A DNA stretch of 38,855 nt from an uncultured Lachnospiraceae bacterium (GTDB taxonomy: Bacteria; Bacillota; Clostridia; Lachnospirales; Lachnospiraceae). This document shows, one piece after another, positions 24,380 to 33,100 of the stretch (within the stretch, counting starts at the first letter, position 1; each line of letters begins with the position of its first letter). The notes under the pieces are model-generated. The model did no database searches. It saw only the letters and a list, made by a program, of their open reading frames with translations, and had not been told where the DNA came from. The DNA is taken from contig CAJTQG010000025.1 in the NCBI GenBank assembly GCA_910578605.1, positions 1 to 38,855 on the forward strand. Direction: 5' to 3'. The position numbers and the translations under genes are program-made.

Positions 24380-24817
24380 ATGTTAAATGTAGGAACATTA
24401 AATGAAGGAATTGTTCTTGACCACATTAAAGCTGGAACATGTATGACAATCTACGATTCCTTAGGGCTGAACAAACTGGATTGCCAAGTTGCCATCATTA
24501 AAAATGCACGCAGCAAAGTAATGGGTAGAAAAGATATTATTAAAATCGAGGGAACCATTGAACTTGTGGACTTAAATATATTAGGCTATATTGATCACAA
24601 TATTACCGTAAATGTGATACACAATGGTGAAATCGTAGAAAAAAAGAAACTGACACTTCCAACCACCATTAAAAAAGTGCTGAAATGCAAAAATCCAAGA
24701 TGCATCACCTCTATAGAACAAGAGCTGCAGCAAATTTTCTATTTGACAGATGCACCAACGAAAACTTATCGGTGCAAATACTGTGAGGAAAAATACAGCG
24801 GAAGACTAAACCGCTAA
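24380..24817 (+). CDS. pyrI: Aspartate carbamoyltransferase regulatory chain
   Basis: PyrI binds nucleotide effectors and links catalytic trimers in the aspartate transcarbamoylase holoenzyme. The 145 residues have the N-terminal nucleotide-binding domain (DHIKAGTCMTIYDSLGL, IKNARSKVMGRKDIIKIEG). The C-terminal zinc domain has ligands Cys103, Cys108, Cys132 and Cys135 (LKCKNPRCITS, YRCKYCEEKYSG), the same spacing as in E. coli. Start ATG follows GAAAGGATTAAGTGATTT. The gene converges on the RNase P RNA gene. Confidence 0.97.
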   Translation: MLNVGTLNEGIVLDHIKAGTCMTIYDSLGLNKLDCQVAIIKNARSKVMGRKDIIKIEGTIELVDLNILGYIDHNITVNVIHNGEIVEKKKLTLPTTIKKVLKCKNPRCITSIEQELQQIFYLTDAPTKTYRCKYCEEKYSGRLNR

Positions 24818-24843
24818 ATTTATCAATTGTACAATAGATAAAT
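24818..24843. terminator. Possible AT-rich bidirectional terminator
   Basis: ATTTATC and GATAAAT flank a palindromic core ATTGTACAAT between the converging pyrI and rnpB genes. The stem is weak because it has almost no G or C, so termination is a tentative reading. Confidence 0.4.
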
Positions 24844-24862
24844 AATATATAATTGAAAATAT

Positions 24863-25202
24863 AAGCAGAACGGTAAGCCGGGTTATGTCGTGGATAATCA
24901 TCTATCTAGTTCTGCCGTTGCCGACAGAATCCAGCAACCTACCCGAGAGTATGGACGGGCCGCCCACTCTCTGTTCGGTCTTGCTCCGGATGGGGTTTAC
25001 ATGTGCCCTCTCTGTTACCAGAAAGGCGGTAGTCTCTTACACTGCCCTTCCACCCTTACCAGCAAAACTGGCGGTACATTTCTGTTGCACTTTCCTTGGA
25101 GTCGCCTCCACCGGACGTTATCCGGCATCCTGCCCTGTGGAGCCCGGACTTTCCTCACCTGCATCCTTTCGGAATCTGCAGCCGCGATTATCTGTTCTAC
25201 TT
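24863..25202 (-). ncRNA. rnpB: RNase P RNA, bacterial class A
   Basis: This is the catalytic RNA of RNase P, which trims the 5' leader of tRNA precursors. On the minus strand the 5' part reads GATAATCGCGGCTGC, followed by AGGTGAGGAAAGTCCGGGCTCC, which contains the universally conserved P4 region (GAGGAAAGTCCGGGCTCC). The 3' part has the ACATAACCCGGCTTACCG P4 partner. P1 pairs AGTAGAAC near 25202 with GTTCTGCTT near 24863. The ends are set by this P1 pairing and give about 340 bases. Open frames on the plus strand across this region are not genes. Confidence 0.96.
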
Positions 25203-25233
25203 ATTATTTTCAAATTCAAAAAAAGACATTTCC

Positions 25234-25262
25234 ATCCTAACACATTCTATCCATCTTGACAA
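25234..25262 (-). promoter_or_regulatory. Promoter of rnpB
   Basis: Minus strand: TTGTCA (25257-25262), 17-base spacer, TAGGAT (25234-25239). Transcription would start near 25227, about 25 bases before the mature RNase P RNA end. Confidence 0.6.
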
Positions 25263-25283
25263 CAATTTTCTATATTTGGAAGT

Positions 25284-26942
25284 CTATACATCAAAGACAC
25301 TTCCGCCGATAAACTCTCTCACCAAGGAATTTTTCGGAACTTCCTCGCTGCTCACTCCTAAAAAATAATCTAAAAATTTAAGAAGACGTTTTGCCTCTGG
25401 ATATTCCGGCGCTTCCTTTGGAATTCCAAACAGTAAAGGCTCTGCATACTGCTTCAGTACACTTAATTCATAAAGCAGAGCGGAATTAAACATTACATCC
25501 GCCTCCTCCTGGTAAGGAAAAATATGAAATTCTTCCCCGTTTCTCACAGACTGCCATCTAGATATAGTTTCTGCAGCACCAATCCCCCTGGTTCTGGCAT
25601 CTCTTACCATCCTCCGCAGCAATCTTCCATCCGTTGTAGGAATTCGGTTGTGCTCATCAATATTTAACTGGGTAAGTGCACTGATATAAATTTTAAATTT
25701 ACTTTCTGACGCAAGAGAGTAAGAAAGCTTATCATTCAAACCATGTATTCCCTCAATTACAAGCAAATCATCTCCCCCAAGCTGCATTGTATCTCCCTTG
25801 TACTCCCTCTTTCCTGTTTTGAAATTGTAGGTTGGCATTGCCACCCGTTCTCCCTTTTCCAGAGCAGTCATATCTTTATTAAACTGCTCAACATCCAAAG
25901 CCTCCAAAATTTCAAAATTGTAATTTCCTTCCTCATCCTTCGGCGTCTTGTCTCTGTTCACAAAATAATTGTCCACTGCAATAGGATGGGGCTTTTTTCC
26001 AAGGGCCTTAAGCTGCACAGATAACCGATGGGAAAAGCTTGTTTTTCCTGAGGAGGATGGGCCTGCAATCATAACAAATTTGCTGTTTTCCTCTTGGATT
26101 CGCTTGGCAATATCAGCAATTTTCATTTCCTGCAGCGCCTCCGACACCAAAATAATATCACTCATATTCCCTTTTGAAATCTGCTCATTTAAAGCGCCCA
26201 CCGTTGGCACCTCCAACGTATCACTCCATGAACTGGACTGTTTTAATACTTGAAACAGTTTATTTTGAGGTTTAAAATCCGGCACTATATCCGGCTTTTC
26301 TTTTTCCGGCAGCTGCAGCACAAATCCTTCATCATACAAATATAAATCAAAATATTTTAAATATCCAGTGCTTGGCACCATATATCCATAAAAATAATCT
26401 TCAAATCCGCTGAGTCGATATAAATTTACGGAAGAGACACGGCGAAATTGGAACAGCTTAACTTTGCCGTACATTTTATGCTTCTTAAACACCTCTATGG
26501 CATTATCTGTACCTACCGTCTGTTTCGTAATAGGAATATCCTCCCTCACTAACTGCTCCATCCTCCCCTTCACTTTTAGAAGAAACTCCTCTGTCAGAGA
26601 TTCCTTACCAGTATAAATGCAATACAACCCTTTGCTAAGAGAGTATTGCACCATCACACTTCCATCCTCATCTTCCGGAGTCATATCATGAAAAGCCTTC
26701 AACATAAGTAAAGTCGCACTTCTCTTGTAACTTTCATTGCCGCAGGTAGTCTTAGTTGTCACCCACTCCACCTGACAATCTGAATGTAATGGATGATACA
26801 GCTCCGTCAGCTTATTGTTCACATTAGCCAGAACGATATCTGCCTCACTCTTATTCTCATATTCCTTTGCCAGCTGCAGCAGCGTAATTCCTGCCTCTCT
26901 CTCAATTGTCTCATTTTGAATTTCTATCTTCATCTTCTCCAT
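25284..26942 (-). CDS. Uridine kinase-like protein with threonyl-tRNA synthetase-like N-terminus (TGS-SAD)
   Basis: The 552-residue protein joins two parts. The N-terminus (about 1-65) is a TGS-like domain, followed at about 65-230 by a region resembling the ThrRS second additional (editing-associated) domain. The C-terminus (about 285-490) is a P-loop uridine kinase/phosphoribulokinase domain with Walker A GPSSSGKTSFSHRLSVQLKA, HPIAVDNYFVNRDKTPKDEEG, DLLVIEGIHGLND and DGRLLRRMVRDARTRG. The fusion is known from Clostridia and Thermotoga and is annotated as nucleoside or uridine kinase. Start ATG follows GGGAGG, which lies inside the end of trmK, so the two are tightly coupled. The role of the TGS part is unknown. 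Phosphorylation of uridine or another nucleoside is inferred. Confidence 0.88.
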   Translation of the reverse strand: MEKMKIEIQNETIEREAGITLLQLAKEYENKSEADIVLANVNNKLTELYHPLHSDCQVEWVTTKTTCGNESYKRSATLLMLKAFHDMTPEDEDGSVMVQYSLSKGLYCIYTGKESLTEEFLLKVKGRMEQLVREDIPITKQTVGTDNAIEVFKKHKMYGKVKLFQFRRVSSVNLYRLSGFEDYFYGYMVPSTGYLKYFDLYLYDEGFVLQLPEKEKPDIVPDFKPQNKLFQVLKQSSSWSDTLEVPTVGALNEQISKGNMSDIILVSEALQEMKIADIAKRIQEENSKFVMIAGPSSSGKTSFSHRLSVQLKALGKKPHPIAVDNYFVNRDKTPKDEEGNYNFEILEALDVEQFNKDMTALEKGERVAMPTYNFKTGKREYKGDTMQLGGDDLLVIEGIHGLNDKLSYSLASESKFKIYISALTQLNIDEHNRIPTTDGRLLRRMVRDARTRGIGAAETISRWQSVRNGEEFHIFPYQEEADVMFNSALLYELSVLKQYAEPLLFGIPKEAPEYPEAKRLLKFLDYFLGVSSEEVPKNSLVREFIGGSVFDV

Positions 26943-26944
26943 TC

Positions 26945-27733
26945 CTACCTCCCAAATATTTTGGCTTCATCATAATATTCCAATGCCATCTCATTCAGAC
27001 AAAGGTCTCTTTGAAGCTGCAAAAGCCGGTTCCTTGCCCTGTCACTGGCCTTCGCCGCCTTTGTCATATTCATTTTTAATTGCCGCAACGTCTTTTGCTG
27101 TGCCAGCAAATAATCAAACAACACAGCATTTTTATGTTCTAACAAATATTTCCCATAACGCCATTCTGTCTGAAAAACCAATTCTTCTGCATTATATTGG
27201 TCTTGATTTTGGTTTATGATTGCTTGAGAACCCCTTTTCTCCTTAGGTTCTTTGTGTACACAAACAAGAAAAACATAAAACTTTCCGTCCTCTTTGAGCA
27301 TTTCCTCCTGCATGATATGAATATTTATGGAATCTAAAAATCTTCTCACTTGCTCCACATCTGAGTGGGGTGACAGCACAATCCGCTCAAACCGTCCCAC
27401 CTTGTCTAAACTTTTCTCCAATATAGATATAATCAATCCGCCGCCCATTCCCGCTATAAGCAATGCAGCCGGACTCACAATCTTATTTGCCTCAATTCCC
27501 TGCAGACCGTCTGACTGCACAGGAATAACAGAATCTTGCCATCCTCCCTGCTGGATATGTACCGCTGCCCGCTCCAATGGCCCCAAATGAATATCCAGCG
27601 CATAGGCACTTGATATTTTCCCCTGCTCCATCAATGTGATAGGAACATATCCGTGATCTGTCCCCACATCCACTAGCATATATCCTTCACCTACAAGCTC
27701 TGCTGCCATCTGCAGCCGATTTGATAACTGCAT
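26945..27733 (-). CDS. trmK: tRNA (adenine(22)-N1)-methyltransferase
   Basis: TrmK methylates A22 of certain tRNAs with SAM. MQLSNRLQMAAELV and MLVDVGTDHGYVPI (the class I methyltransferase motif I) are characteristic. AYALDIHLGPLERAA, VIPVQSDGLQGIE and LLIAGMGGGLIISILE follow, and the C-terminal third is a predicted coiled coil (LAQQKTLRQLKMNMTKAAKA). The ATG at 27733 is chosen because GAGG lies eight bases upstream; a longer GTG start at 27751 would overlap this site. That gives 262 residues. It follows rpoD by 55 bases and precedes the kinase by two. TrmK next to rpoD is common in Firmicutes. Confidence 0.95.
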   Translation of the reverse strand: MQLSNRLQMAAELVGEGYMLVDVGTDHGYVPITLMEQGKISSAYALDIHLGPLERAAVHIQQGGWQDSVIPVQSDGLQGIEANKIVSPAALLIAGMGGGLIISILEKSLDKVGRFERIVLSPHSDVEQVRRFLDSINIHIMQEEMLKEDGKFYVFLVCVHKEPKEKRGSQAIINQNQDQYNAEELVFQTEWRYGKYLLEHKNAVLFDYLLAQQKTLRQLKMNMTKAAKASDRARNRLLQLQRDLCLNEMALEYYDEAKIFGR

Positions 27734-27788
27734 ATCCTTTTCCTCTTTCACTCTCTATCTTTTTGCCTCTTATCCCCCAAAAATTATT

Positions 27789-28919
27789 TTATTCCAAATA
27801 ATCCTTCAACTTTCTGCTTCTGCTTGGATGCCGCAGCTTGCGCAGGGCTTTTGCCTCAATTTGACGTATTCGCTCTCTTGTCACATGAAATACCGTACCC
27901 ACCTCTTCCAATGTTCTAGCTCGTCCATCATTTAAACCAAAACGCAGACGAAGTACCTGCTGTTCTCTCTCCGTCAATGTATCCAACACCTCAGCCAGCT
28001 GCTCCTGAAGCAATGTGTATGCTGCTGCCTCCGCCGGCACCGGCAAGTGATCATCCTGTATAAAATCTCCTAAATGGCTGTCTTCCTCCTCACCGATAGG
28101 TGTCTCTAAAGATACCGGCTCCTGAGCAATCTTCATAATCTCTCTTACTTTATCCTCCGGCAGTTCCATTCTTCGGGCAATCTCCTCCACTGAGGGTTCC
28201 CTCCCAAGCTCCTGCAATAATTGCCGAGACACTCTGATTAAGCGGTTAATTGTCTCAACCATATGCACCGGTATGCGAATTGTTCTGGCCTGATCTGCTA
28301 TCGCCCTTGTGATTGCCTGACGAATCCACCATGTGGCATATGTGCTGAATTTGTATCCCTTGCGGTAATCAAACTTCTCAACTGCCTTTATTAATCCCAG
28401 ATTCCCCTCCTGAATCAAGTCCAAAAACAGCATTCCTCTTCCCACATAACGCTTTGCTATACTTACAACTAAGCGGAGATTCGACTCTGCCAATTGCTTT
28501 TTCGCCTCTTTATCTCCCTCCTCTATTTTTCTGGCAAGTTCTATTTCCTCCTCAGCTGACAATAAAGGCACCTTTCCAATTTCCTTCAGATACATACGCA
28601 CAGGGTCCTCTAAACCAATCTCCTCGGGAACAGATAAATCAATTGTCTCCAGATTCACTTCCTCCTCCTCTAAATCCTTCAGCTGAGGTTCCTCTAAAAA
28701 CTCTTCATCTTCATTCACGTTTTCCATCAGTTCTCCTATTACTTCGATTTTATGATTTTCCAAATCCTCCAAAATCTGGTCCATCTGTTCTTCATTTAAA
28801 GGAATTTGAGCAAAATATTCTTCAATTTCCTTCAAACTAATAACACTGTTTTTCTTGCTCCTCGTCTGACGTACAAGTTCTTCCAATCTTTGTTCAAAAT
28901 TCATTTCTACCTGTTCCAT
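27789..28919 (-). CDS. rpoD: RNA polymerase primary sigma factor RpoD/SigA
   Basis: This is the housekeeping sigma factor. The 376 residues are short, as in Firmicutes. A brief region 1.1 (about 1-90) is followed by region 1.2-2.1 (DPVRMYLKEIGKVPLLSAEEEIELA). Region 2.3-2.4 is LDLIQEGNLGLIKAVEKFDYRKGYKFSTYATWWIRQAITRA (about 165-205), and region 3 starts with RTIRIPVHMVETIN. Region 4.2 has the helix-turn-helix TLEEVGTVFHVTRERIRQIEAKALRKL (about 330-357). The TTGACA/TATAAT-like promoters found across this window fit its specificity. It lies 110 bases after dnaG. The ATG at 28919 is used; an in-frame ATG five codons later has a similar ribosome site. Confidence 0.98.
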   Translation of the reverse strand: MEQVEMNFEQRLEELVRQTRSKKNSVISLKEIEEYFAQIPLNEEQMDQILEDLENHKIEVIGELMENVNEDEEFLEEPQLKDLEEEEVNLETIDLSVPEEIGLEDPVRMYLKEIGKVPLLSAEEEIELARKIEEGDKEAKKQLAESNLRLVVSIAKRYVGRGMLFLDLIQEGNLGLIKAVEKFDYRKGYKFSTYATWWIRQAITRAIADQARTIRIPVHMVETINRLIRVSRQLLQELGREPSVEEIARRMELPEDKVREIMKIAQEPVSLETPIGEEEDSHLGDFIQDDHLPVPAEAAAYTLLQEQLAEVLDTLTEREQQVLRLRFGLNDGRARTLEEVGTVFHVTRERIRQIEAKALRKLRHPSRSRKLKDYLE

Positions 28920-29029
28920 GCCTGCACCTATGCCTTTCTCATCATCCCTATCCCATATCCCTTTATCTAATTACGATAATCGTTCCCATACGGCCCTAAA
29001 ATGACTCAACAGCTTCCATACCATACATG

Positions 29030-30799
29030 TCAAAACTGCAGTTTTTTTGTTTTCCACTCTTTTTTTAATTTCCAAATCTCCTGAACCTTTTTCAAATCCT
29101 TTTCTTGCTTCTCTTTTTCCTCCAGTGCATGAAGCTTTACATTTCGCACTGTATCCTCCAACGCCTTGGCGAAATCTCTGCTCTCTAACTCCTCTCCCCC
29201 CTGAAGTCTTGTATGAAATATAGCGGCGGCCTCTGTCTGCTCTTCCATCTGGGTAAAACGATTCATAATCTGTGCCGGATTACATTCCCCAAATTGCTCA
29301 ATCTGTGCAAACACATCTGACGCAATGGCAGAATAAGGCTCATCTATAAAATCCTCCTTAGAAATAAATTTGGATATCTTTTTGTAAAGCTCTGGATTCT
29401 CACAAAGCCAAGTCAAAAGCAGCTTTTGACTTTTTTGCAAACCGGACTCCTGGGGCTTCCTTCTGCCTGCAATACTCTTAATTTCCCCCCGCTCTCTTTT
29501 TATAGCGCCATTTTCTGTTATGGCGGCGGCTGCTACTAATCTTTGCAGCTGCTCCGATGGAATCATAAATTCCCTGCTCACCGCATCCAGATAATTATTC
29601 CTCTGCACCTCATCCTCAAATACCAGCAGTTTTCTTCCTACCTCCTGCTGAAATTTGGTCTTGCTGTCCGGATCATTCATATCATATTCTGCCTTACATT
29701 TCTCAATTTCAAACATAAATCCATTTTCTGCCTGCTGTATTCTCTCCTCAAATGCCTCACAGCCCACAGCCTTGATAAACTCGTCAGGGTCCTTGTAAGG
29801 CTTCATATTCAGCACCTTCACCGAAAGCCCTGCCTGCCTCAAAATGGGTATAGCCCTGAGAGCTGCCTTCACCCCCGCTCCATCACTGTCAAAAGTGCAT
29901 ATCACTTCATCTGTATATCGTTTCATCAGGGAAGCATGCTGACTAGTAAAGGCAGTTCCAAGAGATGCCGCCGCATTGGTAAAACCTGCCTGCTGCAGGG
30001 CTATCACATCCATATATCCCTCACACACAAGAATATATTTTCTCTTAGACAATCTGGCATTATTTAATCCGTATAAATTCCTGCTCTTATCAAATACCTT
30101 TGTCTCAGGTGAATTTAAGTATTTTGGCTCTCCCTCCCCCATAACTCGGCCTCCAAAGCCTATTACACGATTATTTACATCCATAATGGGAAACATGACT
30201 CTGTTGCGGAATTTGTCGTAGGTTCCCTTCTCACTGTAAGTAATCAAGCCGCTTTCCTTTATTATATCATCCCCAAACCTTTGCTTTTTTAAATATTGAT
30301 ATAAATCAGCACTCGTTTGATTAGAATATCCCAATCCAAATTTTACAATAGTGGCATCCTCTAAGTTTCTGCCTTTCAAATATTCATAAGCTCGTCTTCC
30401 CTTTTCGCTGCGCAGCTGATGATAAAAATATTTTGCTGTCAGTTTATTGATTTCCATAATTCTAGTTCTCACATCCGCAGCTTTTTTCTGCTCTCCTGTC
30501 ATCTCCTGCTCAGGAAGAGAGATTCCTGCTTTGCGTGCCAATTCCTTTACCGCCTCCACAAAAGTGAAGTTCTCATATTTCATAAGGAATGTATAAACAT
30601 TCCCTCCCTCCCCACATCCAAAACAATAATACATCTGCTTTGCGGGAGTCACCGAAAAGGAAGGGGATTTTTCATTGTGAAAGGGACACAATCCAAAATA
30701 TGAATTTCCTTTTTTCTGCAATTTTACATAGGAGGAAATCACATCCACTATATCATTTCTCATGCGGATTTCCTCAATCAACTCATCTGAATAATACAT
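29030..30799 (-). CDS. dnaG: DNA primase
   Basis: DnaG makes RNA primers at the replication fork. The 589 residues start with a zinc-binding domain (CPFHNEKSPSF, YYCFGCGEGGN; ligands Cys38, His41, Cys59, Cys62). The catalytic core follows with EFAFGRV-like RVMFPIMDVNNRVIGFGGRVMGEGEPKYLNS and the Toprim motifs ILVCEGYMDVIAL and VICTFDSDGAGVKAA. The C-terminal DnaB-helicase-binding region runs from about 440. Start ATG follows AAGGAAG. It lies between dgt and rpoD, the order of the macromolecular synthesis operon in this group. Confidence 0.98.
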   Translation of the reverse strand: MYYSDELIEEIRMRNDIVDVISSYVKLQKKGNSYFGLCPFHNEKSPSFSVTPAKQMYYCFGCGEGGNVYTFLMKYENFTFVEAVKELARKAGISLPEQEMTGEQKKAADVRTRIMEINKLTAKYFYHQLRSEKGRRAYEYLKGRNLEDATIVKFGLGYSNQTSADLYQYLKKQRFGDDIIKESGLITYSEKGTYDKFRNRVMFPIMDVNNRVIGFGGRVMGEGEPKYLNSPETKVFDKSRNLYGLNNARLSKRKYILVCEGYMDVIALQQAGFTNAAASLGTAFTSQHASLMKRYTDEVICTFDSDGAGVKAALRAIPILRQAGLSVKVLNMKPYKDPDEFIKAVGCEAFEERIQQAENGFMFEIEKCKAEYDMNDPDSKTKFQQEVGRKLLVFEDEVQRNNYLDAVSREFMIPSEQLQRLVAAAAITENGAIKRERGEIKSIAGRRKPQESGLQKSQKLLLTWLCENPELYKKISKFISKEDFIDEPYSAIASDVFAQIEQFGECNPAQIMNRFTQMEEQTEAAAIFHTRLQGGEELESRDFAKALEDTVRNVKLHALEEKEKQEKDLKKVQEIWKLKKEWKTKKLQF

Positions 30800-30861
30800 C
30801 TCTATCTTCCTTGCCTTCTAGTTTATCTACCATTATGTAGAATCTTATCATCCAGCTTTAC

Positions 30862-31869
30862 CTAACTGCAGTTCCAAAAGCTTGGAACAAACAGCTGCTG
30901 GTAAACTGCCACACTATAGGGGTCGCTCATGCCGGATATATAATCACACACTACCTGTTGTACACTCTCCCCCTCCTGATAAATCATATGCACAAATTCC
31001 TCCGGCATCTCCTCCACATGACTGCTGTAATATTCATACAATGCCTTCACCATCACTTTCACTTTTTTCTCCTCCCCCTTTGCCTTTGGATTGTTATATA
31101 CATTTTGAAACATAAAGCTTCTAAGCCCCTGGGTTGCTTCCCATATGGCCGAAGACATATGAATCCCTGTCTTTCCCTGACTTTGCTCCACCACATCATG
31201 AATCATAGTATTTAACCGCTCTGTAGTGCTGCTGCCTAAAATTTCTGTATATTTCTCCGGCAGCAAATCTTCTGTTAAAATATGTCCTCTGATGGCATCA
31301 TCAATATCATGATTGATATAAGCAATCTTATCTGACAATCTGACAATATTGCCCTCCAATGTCCCAGGCTTTCCCGCCGTTCTGTGATTTAATATGCCAT
31401 CTCTGACCTCCCATGTAAGATTTAACCCTCTTCCCTTTTTTTCTAGCTTCTCCACAACTCTTATACTTTGCTCACAGTGGTGAAAACCTAATGGACATAT
31501 ATCGTTTAATGCAAATTCCCCCGCATGTCCAAAGGGCGTATGCCCCAAATCATGGCCCAATGCAATGGCCTCCGTCAAATCCTCATTTAAAAACAACGCC
31601 TTTGCAATACTTCTAGCAATCTGCGCCACCTCTAACGTATGAGTCAGCCTGGTTCGATAATGGTCCCCTATAGGAGATAAAAACACCTGTGTCTTATGCT
31701 TTAGCCGCCTAAATGCCTTACAATGAATAATTCTGTCCCTATCTCTCTGAAAGGCTGTCCGCATATCGCATTCCTGTTCTGGATGCTCTCTTCCTTTTGT
31801 TCTTTCACTAAAAGCAGCATATGGGCTTAATATTTGTCTCTCCATCTGCTCTAATTCTTCTCGAATCAC
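30862..31869 (-). CDS. dgt: Deoxyguanosinetriphosphate triphosphohydrolase-like HD protein
   Basis: Dgt-family HD proteins hydrolyse dNTPs to deoxynucleosides and triphosphate. The motifs are RDRIIHCKAFRRLKHKTQVF, HYRTRLTHTLEVAQIARSIA, ALGHDLGHTPFGHAGE (the HD pair) and LSDKIAYINHDIDDAI. The GTG at 31869 is chosen because a near perfect ribosome site, GGAGGTGAT, lies just upstream; the frame can be read up to an ATG at 31893, but that lacks such a site. That gives 335 residues. It precedes dnaG by 62 bases, as in many Clostridia. The preferred nucleotide is not visible from sequence. Confidence 0.93.
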   Translation of the reverse strand: MIREELEQMERQILSPYAAFSERTKGREHPEQECDMRTAFQRDRDRIIHCKAFRRLKHKTQVFLSPIGDHYRTRLTHTLEVAQIARSIAKALFLNEDLTEAIALGHDLGHTPFGHAGEFALNDICPLGFHHCEQSIRVVEKLEKKGRGLNLTWEVRDGILNHRTAGKPGTLEGNIVRLSDKIAYINHDIDDAIRGHILTEDLLPEKYTEILGSSTTERLNTMIHDVVEQSQGKTGIHMSSAIWEATQGLRSFMFQNVYNNPKAKGEEKKVKVMVKALYEYYSSHVEEMPEEFVHMIYQEGESVQQVVCDYISGMSDPYSVAVYQQLFVPSFWNCS

Positions 31870-32114
31870 AAATATCACCTCCACTGACTCCATTTCATTT
31901 ATTTACAGTCTTTTTCTTTTATTTCATTTTAACTACACATATTTCCTATCTATCTTATCCTCTTATCCATCTTGCCTTTCTTTCGTCTCTTATTTCTCTC
32001 TTATTTCTCTTATTCTTTCTTCTTATTCTTCTTCCATATATAATATTCTACATCAATCTGCATTTTCCTTTTTATATTGCTCTAGCAATGAAATATGCTA
32101 AAATAATAGCAGTC
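31870..32114. other. Intergenic, pyrimidine-rich on the plus strand
   Basis: Between deoD and dgt the plus strand is a long C/T tract (purine on the coding strand of dgt). A small hairpin ATTGC/GCAAT with a 4-base loop lies near 32080, without a T-tract. No gene or clear terminator was recognised. Confidence 0.4.
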
Positions 32115-32831
32115 TTACAGGTTTTTTGCCGCCTCCAGTGCAATCTTCATCATTTCTGTAAAATTTTCCTCCCTCTCCTTAGCAGTGGTCTCCCTGCTGT
32201 CCACAAAGGAATCGGAAATCGTAAGCAGACAGGAAGCTTTCTTCCCCAATGCTTCTGCTGTAGCCAGAAGAGCAAAGCTCTCCATCTCCACTGCTAAGCA
32301 TCCCTGCTCATCCCTCAGCTTCTCAAAGTATCTGCCGTCCCCCATTCGATAAAATACATCACTAGAGTGAATGCACCCTGTTTGAACAGGAATCTGCAAT
32401 TTTTGTGCACATTGGATAATCAATTCATTTAACTGCTGGCTGGGATATACCCTATCCTTCTCATAACCGCTCATTGTTTTGGCAAAGGTAGATTCGGAAT
32501 ATACCTCCTGTGCTAAAATTACATCAAATATTTGGGCTTGTTTTGAATAGGAGCCCGCTGAACCGATACGAATAATATTCTCCACTCCATACTGTGTATA
32601 CAATTCGTAGGAATAGATGCCAATAGACGGCATTCCCATGCCTGAGCCCATTACAGACAATCTCTTTCCATCATAAGTTCCTGTATAACCAAGCATATTT
32701 CTCACATGATTAAATTCCTGTGCATCTTGAAAAAAATTCTCAGCAATAAATTTAGCCCGCAGGGGGTCTCCCGGCATCAATACTGTCTTTGCAATCTGTC
32801 CCTCTCTCGCTTCGTTATGTGGTGTTGGCAT
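32115..32831 (-). CDS. deoD: Purine nucleoside phosphorylase, DeoD type
   Basis: DeoD phosphorolyses purine ribo- and deoxyribonucleosides to base and sugar-1-phosphate in salvage. The 238 residues match the hexameric family. Motifs include MPTPHNEAREGQIAKTVLMP, GDPLRAKFIAENF (phosphate-binding Arg), VMGSGMGMPSIGIYSYELY, IIRIGSAGSY, AVEMESFALLATAE and LTISDSF with the catalytic Asp. Start ATG follows AAGGAGG. It is a single-gene unit, divergent from the GH43 pair. Confidence 0.97.
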   Translation of the reverse strand: MPTPHNEAREGQIAKTVLMPGDPLRAKFIAENFFQDAQEFNHVRNMLGYTGTYDGKRLSVMGSGMGMPSIGIYSYELYTQYGVENIIRIGSAGSYSKQAQIFDVILAQEVYSESTFAKTMSGYEKDRVYPSQQLNELIIQCAQKLQIPVQTGCIHSSDVFYRMGDGRYFEKLRDEQGCLAVEMESFALLATAEALGKKASCLLTISDSFVDSRETTAKEREENFTEMMKIALEAAKNL

Positions 32832-32958
32832 AATAAATTCCTCCTTTTTATTTTTCTATAAATATCATTCTTTCTCAAAGCATTTTTATTTTGTCAATAA
32901 AAAAATAAAAATGTCTATTTTCACTATAAATATAACAAACTTTTTTAATACAGTATAA

Positions 32959-32987
32959 AGTATATCATAAAGTTATCTTAAAGGCAA
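32959..32987 (-). promoter_or_regulatory. Candidate promoter of deoD
   Basis: Minus strand: TTGCCT (32982-32987), 17-base spacer, TATACT (32959-32964). It implies a leader of about 120 AT-rich bases. A TTGACA further downstream has no good -10 at correct spacing. Confidence 0.4.
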
Positions 32988-33005
32988 AAATACACGAAAG
33001 AACAG

Positions 33006-33034
33006 TTGCTATCTTTTTCATTTTCAACTATAAT
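33006..33034 (+). promoter_or_regulatory. Promoter of the GH43 pair
   Basis: Plus strand: TTGCTA (33006-33011), 17-base spacer, perfect TATAAT (33029-33034), 66 bases before the first GH43 start. It is divergent from the deoD promoter by about 20 bases. Confidence 0.65.
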
Positions 33035-33100
33035 ATTATATTAGGATGTCGAAATTTATCATCATCCAAATATCGAGCTAAATACAAGGAGAGTTTTTTT

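Noticed and set aside
24885..25368. Three overlapping plus-strand frames of 90-124 codons
   Set aside because: They cover the RNase P RNA gene on the opposite strand.
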